This document shows positions 1-13,200 of a DNA stretch of 64,000 bases, one piece after another. The position numbers and the translations under genes are program-made. Numbering within the stretch: the stretch's first letter is position 1; each line of letters begins with the position of its first letter. Source of the DNA: Agriotes lineatus. Lineage: Eukaryota > Arthropoda > Insecta > Coleoptera > Elateridae. The notes under the pieces were generated by a model. That model had not been told where the DNA came from. It saw nothing but the letters and a program-made list of their open reading frames with translations, and ran no database searches. The stretch lies in assembly GCA_940337035.1 (NCBI GenBank), contig CALNHX010007552.1, positions 1 through 64,000 on the forward strand. The letters run 5' to 3'.

Positions 1-1129
1 AAACTGACGCAAAACCTAACCTGATAACCTCGAATGTGACATAATAGTTCTGTCAGTCATAATGAAAACTCCCTAGGGACATTTTTGTCTTATTTAGTCT
101 CTAGGGAGTAAATGTTTTACTTCTGTCACAATTTTAATTTTGATGCTATAGAAACCGACTTTTACTCCCGGTCGTGGAAAAATCATATTTATAGTATTTT
201 CATGTTACGGCCGTTAGCCTAAAATTAATTTTTTTGCGTAGTGATTGTAAAAGCCGTCTTTTTTATAGAAAAATCGTATTGAAAGTTCCACTTTTTTAAT
301 GCAAAAATCGTGAAAAAAGTTCACTTTTTTTAACTATTTTATCGAAATGTCAATTTGACAGTTGTCAATTCCGAAGTCCTTTTCGACTAAATTTCGACCA
401 AGAGATCGCTATGCAAAAAAACTACATGTACAACACGTTTTGAAAGTCCTTTTTTTCATGAATTTGCAATTTGATAACGAGGGCGAAGCCCGAGTTAATC
501 AAGCAAATGAATGAAAAAAGTATTACTTTCAAAACTGGTTGTACAAATTACTATTTTGAAGACTTATTTTGCTAACCACAGGACTAGAATAAGAATTGCA
601 AGGAAATACCAGAAGCATACATAAAATTTAGAAACGGATCTCTAAAATGCCAGTTACACGTAAAATAAATATGAAACGTCCCACTAAATTACCCCCGCCA
701 TAGGAATCCGGCAATGAAAACAAATAATAAATAAAAAATCTAAATTTGCTTTGGGAATTGTTATTCTTATATTTTTAGACACGCTCGGTTTATATAGAAA
801 CCTAAAATTCTCACGCTGAAAGCACTCTGATAGTTTAAACGCTTCATTGACGGTTTTGTGAAAGTTGCTTAAAACAAGAATATACAACTTCGAGTCGACG
901 GATTTTTAAGTCCTAGTTATAAACAGTGCAATGTTGTTTTCGAAAGTGCAATAAACCGACAAATCCGACGTTCTAGCAAAGCATTTTTCAGTTACATATA
1001 GATTACATTTTATATGGTTCATTATTTTGATATGAAAGTCCTTCGAGTAAAATGTTTACTAATTAAAGTTTAACTTTCAGCTTTGCTATCTCTACATTTT
1101 ATCAACTAATTGATAAATTTTGTTTGCAG
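1..1129. other. Upstream or intronic AT-rich DNA before the first visible PHYHD1 exon
   Basis: I see no coding exon here. Bases 1-55 are one half of the foldback repeat described at 47.6 kb (GACGCAAAACCTAACCTG then AACCTCGAAT). The remainder is AT-rich with no recognisable gene. The missing first PHYHD1 exon could still be hidden here, because it would be only about 40 coding bases. Confidence 0.5.
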
Positions 1130-1273
1130 TTCAACAGCGATGGCTTCTTTGTTATCGAGGGCTTCTTATCAGAGGGCGAGGCCGACGCACTAATACGAGA
1201 AGGCGAAAACTTAACCAAGAACATGCCCGAACAGTCGAACAGGACCGTATTTAGCACGACAGAATTTCAACAA
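1130..1273 (+). CDS. PHYHD1: PHYHD1-like exon (first visible)
   Basis: Forty-eight whole codons. The acceptor is TTTGCAG ending at 1129 and the donor is CAA|GTAATG after 1273. It encodes FNSDGFFVIEGFL through FSTTEFQQ, the N-terminal helix region of the fold. Confidence 0.88.
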
Positions 1274-4200
1274 GTAATGCGTGATTTTTACTTTTGACTA
1301 ATCATATTAAATCTAAAGTCCTTTGAATGAGATTAGAAGCAATTTTATCGACAGTAACAGTCATTTTAAGATAATTTTTTTAAGGTGTCCCATGAATGAA
1401 GCAGATTTAATTTGTAAGATTAAAAGTGAATTTAGCACGATTTAAAGTTATTTCAATAAAACTAAAATCGGCTAAACAAAATATAGACTTTTTAACGAAG
1501 TAAAATACTTGATCGTTTAAGCAAAAATATATATTTTATCACTTTAACAAGAAGAAAAATCGTTTTGAAGAGAATTAATAGTATATTGTAAACCTAGGCG
1601 GTAAAGTGATTATTTTCCAGGCTGAAAGAAGAAATGGACAGGCGAGCTTTAGCGAGCCTGGACACTTCTTGAAGCCTGGAAAATCACTTTACCGCCCATG
1701 GTTTACACATTATTTTTCATCCGACAACACCATCCTGCAATAATTTTTTCAACATAGCTCTCATCCAGGTTATTATTTTGAAATTGACAGAGCTGTCAAC
1801 AATAATAAAACAATTTGCAAACTTGGCATATTGAATAGCGTTTGTAACTGCAGCGCCATCTACCCGTGGTTAGACATAAGCTTCTACAGAAATCTATCTG
1901 ATGTTTATTGTATATTAAAAATATAACAAATACATCGCTAAAATTAAGTTTTATTGAGCAAATATTTTTGTAAAAGGGGAATAGCTATTATTTAAAGCAA
2001 ACAAGTTAATTATAAACGTGATTTTCTTTTAAATTTGGTTTGACAGATTATTGCAGCGTCCCCTACTGAAAAACGTCGAATTTTTTTTTCTTGCCTAGCC
2101 ATTGGGGTTTGTTTTGCAGGGCTAGCCTTAGAAACGCACACTTTCTCGTCTCTATGGAGATGGTAAAATTCGATTTTCTAATCATGTAGGATGAAAAATA
2201 ATTTTAACGCGTTGAAACGTAATTTAAATGTGGTTACTTTAAAGAAATAAAATAATCTCATAACCTAGATTGAATATTGCTAAAGCTGTAGCAATCGAGT
2301 GGGTTTTTTCAAGGGTTTTATTAATTTTCTTTTTTGGTTGGTTGATTGTACTTTGCAGGTTACGGTTCCTATCCGGATTCACACGTCTTTAGGATAATTC
2401 GATCTATTTAATCTTATGGGATTTCTTATTTTCAAGGTGGGATATTTTTTTTTCTGTGGGTTGCTTTACACTTTACATCATTGTTTGTTATATGTTTTGG
2501 GTTTAGAGTGTTCTTGTTTTAAGTGTTGTGCTTGAATGCTTTGGCCTTGTGACTGTGGTTGGAGGCTTTCATCGTTCTCTCTAGTTTGTGTCCCTTTAGT
2601 CTAAATTCGGGTTGGTGGCTTTTAAGAATTTAGTTCTGACAGTTATCCCGAACTTTTCGTTTTTTGTTTCTTACATGTTCAAAAATTATTTTCGTTTTTT
2701 ATTTTATTCTGACAGTACCTTTGGGTTACCTACACTTTTGCTTTGGTTTGGTAAATTTTCGAAACAAATGAGGCGTGTGGGTTGCCTATATAGTTTTCTA
2801 TATGTTTTGGATTGCAAATTAGTATTCATTTTTTAATTTTCCGTATGTAACGTACGAGTAGAGCTATTTCCCGTTCCCATTTTTGGAAATTTTTGAGCAG
2901 TAATTTTACTTCTGACGCATTTTTGGGCTCCTTATCATGAAGGTTGGATATAATGGTTTGGTGAATTGCTGCATCTATCTGATTGAATCAAGATTTTATG
3001 ATATTTTACATGTAAAACCACTGGTTGACCACACAAAATCTCAGTTACTGTTATTACTCAACTTTCACATGGTCCGACACTCTTTCAGATTTATTTTAGG
3101 CCTCCTTCCGAGTGACTCCCAATATGCTTTCCGTCATCACCGACAATTTGATGCCGATTTCAAATAGGGTTTTTTAGTTCGTCTAACCTATTCCGGACCA
3201 TGTGATCACCTACAAATTGCAAAAGCCCGGACAAAGCAAGATTTAAATTGAAATTTTAACGAGAGTGTTTACTTCGTTTTTAAAGTCGTATAATAAATAA
3301 CTATTGTTGATTAAATAAGATTCAAAATCATTTATTCAAGATTAAAAATCGTTTAAACAATTAAAATTATTTTAACGAGATTTAAAGCTGCAAACGAGAT
3401 TGTTCAGAACAAGTCGCTTCATTAACAACAAGTCGCTATTAAAACCTACCATTTCAGAACAAGGATAAATACTTCCTCGACAGCGCAGACAAGATAAGCT
3501 ACTTCTTCGAAGCCGGCGCCCTGGGTCCCGAAGGGGAGCTGTTAACAGAGCCGCACTTGTCCCTTAACAAGATAGGGCATGCCCTTCACGAGCAGAACGA
3601 TGTTTTCCGAAAGATAACCTTCGATGAGCGTGTCAAGGAATCCTGCTTCCAGCTGGGCCTTGCTGACCCCGCCGTCGTGCAGAGCATGTACATTTTCAAA
3701 AACCCTGGAATCGGAAGCGTAGGTACTGTCATGTTTGCAGAGATCATTACGTGATCAGGTCACACTTGTATTTATGAACGTTCATTCAGTATTTTGGCTG
3801 TTCTTACTGTAAAAATGAGACGGTTCTTATCGCGTATGCGGAGACTATAGACCCTTAAACAATATTACTGTGTCAGATATGTTCAACATTTCATTCGTTT
3901 AGGACTTTATCTACCGCATCAATAGATCAACTATGTTTTTTATCGGTTTCCTAATATTGGTTTAATATTTGAATAGCTTGAATACAATTCAGAACACTCC
4001 AGCAAATTTTGAACGAGTTAGGCAGCCTATGATCAAGCCAGCTCTGCAGTGTTAATGTAGGTTACTTACTTAGAGTATCTCCTCTAAATGATTTTTTATT
4101 CAATCTTTAACCTGTCGTGGACGTAGTTCTGATTTGAATAAACTGAAGATGGCTAGAACACGGAAAGAACTAGATGCAAACTACAAATATATCAGGCGTT

Positions 4201-7200
4201 TTTGTTGTTTTCGCGAGTACAATGTGACTTTGGATAGCCAGCCTACCTTTTGTGTTTGTGTTATGCCCTATCAACATTCGTATACATATTTATAGTACCA
4301 TTAGTAGTCATACGTGTGTGGGGCGATAGGTGTTGAATGGGAGCCAACCTTGTTCGTAGCCTACCTGTGGTTATTTTGAAAAACACTGTTTTGGCACCTT
4401 TCGTTAATTAGATCTAGGTGAAATGTTGCGTTCAGTATAGTAAGCGAAGAAATCAAAAACGGTGCTGAACTATTTCAAGTTTAATAGATTGGAACTGTGA
4501 TTGTGTTCTGTGCTCGCGTTCCACTAATTAACAAAGTCAAGAAGCGTTAAAATAAAAACATTCCGGTTTACGAACAGAGATCGAATGAATAATAAAGCAT
4601 GGCGAGCAAGCCAAGAGAATTAATTGTTTTAGTATGTACAGGGTGTCCATAACTAGTTTGCTTTCCTGGCTAGCTCTCAAATTAGATAAATAATTCTAAT
4701 AACTACTAAATAGAAACAAAATGAACTCCAGTTACGCCACTTACTGTTGAGGTGTAAAGGCTGGTGCTTTATGCGCTTGCGTCTGGAGGCACAATGCTCA
4801 ACTTGCCCCGGATTAGGGTTAGAAAATTGGAGCGCGCCTTTCGTGCTTGCGCAGCAGCAGGAATTATTCCAGTAAGCCAAGCAATTGATTAAATATTCGC
4901 TAGAACTAAACAGCAAAATCAAACATAATTGAGTTGTAACCTCATTAGGTGCTTAAAAAAGCTTAACCTTACCGCAAATCACAATGCGCAAATCTTCTCG
5001 CAGAGGCCTTTCGTGAACGAAGAACATTTATAGTTAAATAACCTCGTTTCATAAAACCAAGCTTTCGCTGGTCACCACAGGCGCTAAATGAAATGGAGCC
5101 GTCTACTATTTTAACAATCATGACGTTATGTGAAATCTGTAATTACCTAAAATGGTTTAACTATGATCAAGCAAACAAAGTCGTAAGCAATAAATATTTC
5201 GATTACAAGTTAAGAATTTATTAAATTAATTTCAATACGAAAGAACCAGTTCTCCTCTGCAATATCTGCAATCCTGATGGTGGAAGATATGCGGATAGTG
5301 AACTCAAGCAGGCGTAGCAGGGGTTGCCACTGCTACGTCAAAAACTTACTAGGTGAAGTAAAAACCAAAATCTGACATCCACTTCAGGTCCTCAGCGTCC
5401 AAAACCCTAACCAAGCCAGGAATTGACTCTCCAAAAGAAACAATCCCTTCAACAGGCGGCACCCGTCTGCAGTTAAAGTTCTGGATGTCAGCTTCTTTCT
5501 CGACCGTAGAAGAAGGAAACGAAATATTTGTAATATTCGAGTAAAAGAAAGGCCAAAACAGTTCATAGGAGGCCTACAAATGAATCCCCCTGTTAAACCA
5601 TGCGAAATATTGGTTTTATCGCATACCGTAAATATTAGTAAACCTCAAGTATTGCTGGCCAAAAACGCGGACATGTTCTGTGTACTTATCACCTCGACGC
5701 GGGATTAGAACAGCTTAAAGGGGTGAAATCCTTTTTAAAACCCCAGCCTACGTCGTCATTCTTGGATGGCAAAAGGAAGGCTAGTCGTTTTCAGGAAAGA
5801 GCACCGGAAAATCGGCTATACTCTGAAGTTAAATACGCAGTATGCCCAACAAGAACGCAGTGATAATTTGAAATACACCAAAAATTAGCCAAGTAACCTA
5901 ATTCCAAGTGTATAACATCGCTATATTTGTAATAAAAGAGTTTTGAAAACTACCAAAATGGCAATTTGCAAAGGCAGTAGAAAAATATCGCTGCACGAAC
6001 AAAAACCTCTAAAATGGGAACAGAATATATAATAAATCTCTTGTTTTAATTTTATGTAAAGTTTATGACAATAATTAATATTTAAAAAACAGGAGTCAAC
6101 CATTGAACTCTTGTGATACTCCCGAAGAACCTTGTTTCATTGAATAACTTTGAAAAACTGCTGTCCTGAGTAGGTACATAAACTTATAAGAATAACATTA
6201 TTATTCTACTTTCATTTAATAGCTATTTTTTCTTTGGTCTTGCCTTCTCCCTCATTGAAGTTTGCATTGACCTCTTATTCTGCGCCAGATCTTCATCAAT
6301 CGTTTTGCTTTCCATCTAATTGTTATTTTCATAATCTTGATTTTTCCTTCAAAAGGATCTCTTTTAGCACAATATTTTCCTCTGTACTGCCCTTAAACGA
6401 AGGGTTGACAAAGCCTTGGCTAGCTCTTTTAACTCTCTGCAGAATATAGCGTGGTGTAAGGACTAGGCTAAGAAATGCTTCCGGCTTTTAAATTGAACAG
6501 AAGGATTTATACAAATGGGGCGCCTTGTCGTTACTTACAACATATAAAAACAAAACTAGCTAATTAATTATACGTCACTTACCTTGGGTGTTCCACTGCA
6601 TACCTAGACTACTCGTTGAGCTAGGGGGTTGCAGTAGGAAGCACAGTAAATAATAGCAATAGGGAATTTATTCAAACCCAAATATCGCAGTAACACATGA
6701 ATCATTTGCATTAGTCATTTAAGCCATGTGACAACAATTAAAGATGCAGGACTATTGCCTATCAAATGAATTAATAAATCACAAATAGGAATTAACTTCC
6801 AAATATTCAATCCACAAAATGCTAGTTATAGCTTCATTTACAACTTCAAGACAACACCTGTGCTATCGCAATTGGCATAAACGCACAACGCTTAAAGCGC
6901 GGTGCATAAGTTACAATGCACATTCTTATTTCAGCAATTTTGAATTATTCAGATTCTCGCTCATTAGCGTTATAAAAGATTGAGCCAAAAATTGATTGAA
7001 CAATTTCAATTTGATTTGCTAAGATCTTAGTAGGAACTGACATAATTACGGCAAATGCCTTTGTCGATTAAAAACAAAGCTGGTAATGGCATGTACTTGT
7101 AATTTAACTTGATGTTGAAGTCCAGCGATCGGCAAGTGGGATCCTGTTGCGTTACATTTATTCATGAAGACGCTAAGCCGGATTTCGCTGCTAAATTCTT

Positions 7201-10200
7201 AGAATTCCAAGGTCGCCACTGTTAGAAGACAGCTAACAACAAAAGGAAGCGGTACATATCGGGAATTCTTGGCTGTGAAGGTTTAATCAGGAAATTGACT
7301 TAGCTAAATTCTAGCCTTTGTGCGAGCCCATTAGCCCATACTAACCGGCCTAAATATTAGGAATTAAAAAGGGAAAATAAGCTATGAGAAGCATTCTTAC
7401 CGTAGGTGATATCAGCCTAATTGCGTAGAAAACGACACCACAGCGGTTTCAATTATTGGAGGCTCAAGAGAATCCAACTTAAATATAAGGATCAGTACGC
7501 AAAGAATACAAATAGATGAGCTTTCGTGCCTACGCTGAATGCGCACCTGCAAAAAACAACGTCTAGTGGCTTCGCTTGTAAAGCAACAAAAACGGCTTCA
7601 CTTTAGCCCAACAATTAATATCCGCGAATGCGTGCTTCTCGAAAAATCAATACTCTTCCGGCTATTCTGCTGTTTGAGCGGCCTACTCAAATTGAAATGG
7701 CAAACAAGCTGCGACAAGAAAACTGTAGGTGTTTATCTCTTAGCACAAACGTTTGCTGCGATAACCTTGAATTCCTTTGGTGCAATAATTAGATATAAGG
7801 TGGTCCGTGCCAGGGTGCCAAATGCATTAACGAGCTATTGAAATGAAATTAAAACGGGGAGTTACACCTCAAATTTTGAAAACGTTAGCCGCAGTGACGT
7901 TACTTCCAGTCTGCTAGTATTTGCGGAACTGTTGTCATTGTTTTTTTTCTGAGGGGCCGGAAAAACCTGTTACACGCCAAACCCATTCTGTGTTAATTTG
8001 GTCAGACTTATGTTAGGTTACATGTAACTTTCACGAAAATTCCCGATATGGACGCCGTAACTTAATTTATATTTACGTAACTAACTCAAACTGAACGCCG
8101 AAGAGTTAGATATTTAATTCATTAGCATGAGCGATAATGAGTTAAGTAATAAGGGCGCTAGGTTCAATAACTTACCAAGTCAGGTTTTATTGAACCACGT
8201 GGAACGAATGAGCTACGACAGAAACAGGCTGAGAGAGATAAAGGATGCACACGAAAGAAAACAACTGCGGCTAATGTTGAATTCAAAGTATACATTTGTT
8301 CACAACAACGTTCAGAGAATACGAACTACGAGTACATACCAAATGACAGTATAAATTAAGTTAAGCAACAGAAATGCATACTTAAATTCAGATTAGCTAC
8401 TACCCATTGACTAAATTAAAATTTACGCCGGGTCCGTGTATGCAAAACTGACCTATAAGGAAGAACCGTTGACATATCGGATAGCGTAATAAGTTTAGTG
8501 CACGAACAGCACACGAGCCCGTGCAAGCAAAAGGTTTGATTTGGGTAATCACATGCGGAATCGACCAAACGAGTTGTGGAGGTCCTAAATGAAGAATTGC
8601 GATTAAAGCTCAAGCAAAGCTACATGTTAATTCGCATCGCGGGTAATCTTGTCGAAAGGGCCTCGTCCAACGCACAGTTTTATACAAAACAAATGCTATT
8701 TTTATCAGTTGATTTCGCTGTAGTCGCCGAATACTGCAGATAATTGAACGCAAGCAAATCAACTCGTCTAATATTCCTGTTACTATAATAAAGATTTGTG
8801 AAATTGAAAGATTTACACGATAAAGAAATACTGACGGTCCAATCACATTTACACAAAGTCTACGTCCAAAGCCCGTGTCAAGCAGTTTTCGCTGATGGGA
8901 GTCATTTGGCGAGCCCAGGAATTTTTACCTGGAGCGCGCGAGGCAGCCGATAATGGAAAAATCTACCTTGACGACCATACTGGACCTGGAGTAGATTTTG
9001 AGACCATAGCAATTTCGAACTTTCACAGACTTTTTCCTTTGACGGCGTTGGCTAGAACTGGAATGACGAATCCCAAACCGTAACGAACGGAAGGGCAGCT
9101 GGATGTCGGTGAAAGAATGTAACGCGGAAAAGTGCATAAACAACTGAAACAAATTAACTTGGCACGGCGATCGATACACAAAGGAAGTTCCGTACGAACA
9201 AGTCGAGTAGTTTTCGAAGAAAAAATTAGAAGGATCTGATTTTCCAAAAAGGGAACATGGCGACCAAACAGATATATCCCCCTTCTAAGTTGCGTAATCA
9301 TTAATTTTGGGGACAGAATGGCGTCGATTTTAAATTCAAAGCCCGCGGCAAACAGGGGCGAAAATTTATCAAGCGGCGTATTCGGATCCTAACAAACCTG
9401 TTACGTATTTGCAAAAGTAATCTCTACTATCCAGCCAATGCCGGAGTATTTAATTACTAACACAACAAGCAAGACATTACTCGGAAGAGGCTAATGATTT
9501 GCATTAAACTAGTGCACAGGTCGCCACTGGAAAAGCTGAACTTAAAGTAAACGCGCGAAGTATTTCGTATTTAAGCGCACTTTTCCGCGATACAATATAA
9601 TTCGTGCAACTACAAGAACATCTACCTGAACTGATGGCAGAGCGTTCCTTGTAGACGCCAAAAGTCACCCTCGTTACTGGCGGCTTGTTCACACATCAAA
9701 AGGAGTGAAAGATGAAGTTGGCCCTTGGGGATGGCGTCAAAGCGGGAGTGGAATAGTTGACAAATTCATAGAATGTGAAATCGTGCCACGATATTTATTC
9801 TTCGTTATTCGTAATTATTTGGGTACGGTGCCTCAGAATGAATCCGAATTTTAGCCGATATTGAAGATGTACTTCACGTTAAAGAGGGTCCTAATATTAC
9901 GCAAAAAACGAATTTTTCTTACATAAAGCAACCGACACAAATTTCGATATGAAACAAGCCATCTCGTGGCGGCCTGGGAGTCGAGAGAGCTACATGCTCG
10001 CTGGATTGGTAAAACCCGACTAAAGATCGAAAAGCCAATTTTGAGATCCACAGCCACGATAATTCTTCTCACGCATGGTGTAAAACGCGAAGGTAGTCTT
10101 TTATGCAATATCTGCGAAATGCCTGTATTCTTTCAGCGTGAAGCCCCTTTGCTTAATTAACGGTCTGTCCGGCGCTGCTAGATTTCAGGTTGCATCATGC

Positions 10201-13200
10201 TTACATTTTTGCACAATCAAGCAGACAGGACCGGGCTTAGCCCGCAAAGGACGAAAAATAAATGAATTAGGACAAATTAGAAATAACCTAACATGACAGT
10301 AACGGCTGTCGTGTTGCAAAATGAAGTCGCTTGGAAAAATAGCAGGTTTTGCCACTATTACTCGAGTAGAAGTGCAACAAAATGTCCTTGCTGCAATTCA
10401 AGAACAGTCTTTACACATCTGTTGTCCTGGAAATCTTTGGATTATTATCTTTATATTGTGTGGGTTTCTAATCTCCATGCTAATTATAATGACATTATTG
10501 CTTTTTTCGTCTTTTTACCTTTTTTTGCCTAAAGTTGATCTATTTTTTATTGAATTCTTATTTTTCTTGTTGCCACGCCACTGATTTCTTCATTTGTTCT
10601 TTTAATTTCTTCATTAGTCTATTTAAGTTGTTTTTTCAAATCCTTAATCACTGCCAGTATGAATGAAGTTGTTTTTCCTTATTTTTCTCCTATTTTTCCC
10701 TGCCATTGTTTTTAAAGATGTAAAATTCTTCTACCTTGTGATCGTTTTCTCATTCTTCTCTTTCTCTTCTTCTTAGAAACTCGCTCAAGGTGCTTTCTGG
10801 ACGTTTGACAACAATGCTTTCGGTTAAACCTTGATTGCAGTTGACGCAGTTGTTTGCTATTCCTCATTTGAGCGCTACTTTATTTTTCAAACTTGGTTAT
10901 TTTCTCTAATCCATGAACTTTTACTTCAACGCATATTCAAAAATTGCGTTTTTTACCGAAAAAAGCTTTAACAATTGGTACAACGTAATAATATATTGTG
11001 TATTAAGAGTGGAAAGAGATACTTTTGTGCTGGCATACGTGTAAGAGCCTGTTATGCTGGAAGAACACATACTATTTTGTTTACGATAGTTCAAGGAAGA
11101 ATCAAATTATTGTATAGCTTTTGTATCTAGTGCCAATGCATCCGTATCAATTTTTGTTTAAATGAGGGGAAATCATTCTGGTTGCATTAACCTTACATTG
11201 ACTTCTTAATCTAGATAATTTTAATATATAAAGAACTCTCAAAAGCATACGTTCTATTGTATTATGATATATTTATTTACTTTTGAAGATACAAACTTGT
11301 CTAGATTTAATCTGTATATTTACAGGTTTGCCAATTCTTTTAATGAGAAAAAATTTCCACACTTTTTGCCATTCATACAAAATTCTAAAAGAAGTGTTGT
11401 GGTACAGTGATTTTGCATTTTCTATTTATTTTCGGACACGTTCCAGGTTTTATTAGTAGGTACATATAAATTTCCATTGTTTAAATCACAAAAACTAAGA
11501 AAACAATTTCGTTTGTAAAGTTACTCATTATGCATTTAGTCGACCAATAATTATAGCTTCTGGGTTTCATATATAAAAATATTTTTAATCGAAATGTCAC
11601 TTGTTTCAGAACTAAATTTATATTTTTGTATTTTAGCTCAGCGATGCATCTGTAAGTTATGTACAAACGCCAGCAAAAGTTTATTTATTATTTCCTGTTC
11701 TCAGCATGCCATAGTCTTGCTTTACATTTGAATTCTTGAGTCATCGATTATTTAAGCGGTGTTGTTTCTTCCTACATTCCCAGAGCAACGATCAGAAACT
11801 ACTTTTGAAACATTTTTGGAACCCTACCAAAAAATCCATCAAAAACTGGGTTGGCAGAAATTGAAATATTTTGCAATTCATTTTGGAAAACAACTACAAA
11901 CATGTCTTTGGACAGTAATAGTGGACTTATGTCAGTTATAAAATATAATATATTAACCGATCTCCTATAATTAGAAGTAATGCTAATGTTATGGCTAGCA
12001 GTTTGAAAACAATTTAAGGTGATACTTTCTTTGTCATTTTAAGCGTAATTTTTGCAATATTTCAACACAACATATGAAAAGATGCTAATACACATAAAAT
12101 AAAATGTTATATTCAGTGTCAGAAAATATAAAAACTCATTCCTTACAAGTGCAAACCTGCATTAATCTGAATTGTATGATACAAGGAAATGATTAAAAAA
12201 TGTGATTTTTTAAAAATTTCAACTTCATTTATTAAACAACAAATTTGTCACTGAAATAGATGTATGCCTTTATTGGACATAGTAGTTACTAGTTAACTAA
12301 TGATGCATTTAGTTGACCAAAAGTCACTTCTATTAGAAGTACTTATTTTTTGTTTGTAAAGCTTATAGTTCAGTTATAGCAGGGGTGACGAACCTTTATT
12401 GATCTACGTGCCATTTTTTCTAAAGAAATGGTTAATGAGGCCATGACGTGCCATCAAATAATTCCAGGTAGAAATAGGGTAAAAATACATATTCCTAGGT
12501 ACATAACCGAGCTAAAAGTCGGGAGCTGAAGAAGACTAACCTGGAGGTGGCGGACAGCCTGGAGTGCCGTGCAAACAACGAAAGTGGGCCCCAAAATTCC
12601 GCAAGAGCGTAGTGAACTTAAGGATTGCAACCATAAACAATTATCCTAACGTTCAGTGGGCTTTCGTTGCTTCCAAATTCTCCCTCACAAATAAACCAAG
12701 CTATAATTAAGCTGGTGAAGCACGAAGCCGAGGGGAACCAACTTATTCGAGCGAAGGCTGGGATGGAAAAGGTTTAGAAATACTACCACACGCAATTCAA
12801 CTCATGTTATCAAAATCTCCAAAAAATTGGAAAAGGACCACCAGAAAAAGTATTGGAATGCAGAGTGGTCTAAATTGATAGCAACATAGCTGTAATTTTC
12901 TGAAAATTTTTATCACAAGGTGAAAATAGGGTTGCCTAGCTACACAGGGGAAAATTTATTCAATATTTAAAAATAAATGTGAATGGGGCTGCCTAACGAT
13001 CCAGCGGAAAACTTACAAAATAAATGCTTAAAAGTAAAATGCAACTAGTTATTTCAAATACTGCATGCGAACTACAAACTAAGCGTAACAGCGCCCCTCC
13101 CGTCGTCCCTCCGCGTCGCCCGCACTATCTCACTCCGTAGCTCACTCCCATCCGTTCGGTCAGAAATTCGCGCGAAATCTACCTATCTCTGTCGCGCAGT

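Noticed and set aside
8127..8354. 75-codon frame beginning MSDNELSNKG as a small gene
   Set aside because: Isolated inside an intron, no recognisable family and no conserved splice partners; listed only as part of an unassigned block.
11759..11941. 60-codon frame in the PHYHD1 intron as a missing exon
   Set aside because: The PHYHD1 exons on either side join in phase without it and no part of the family matches it.
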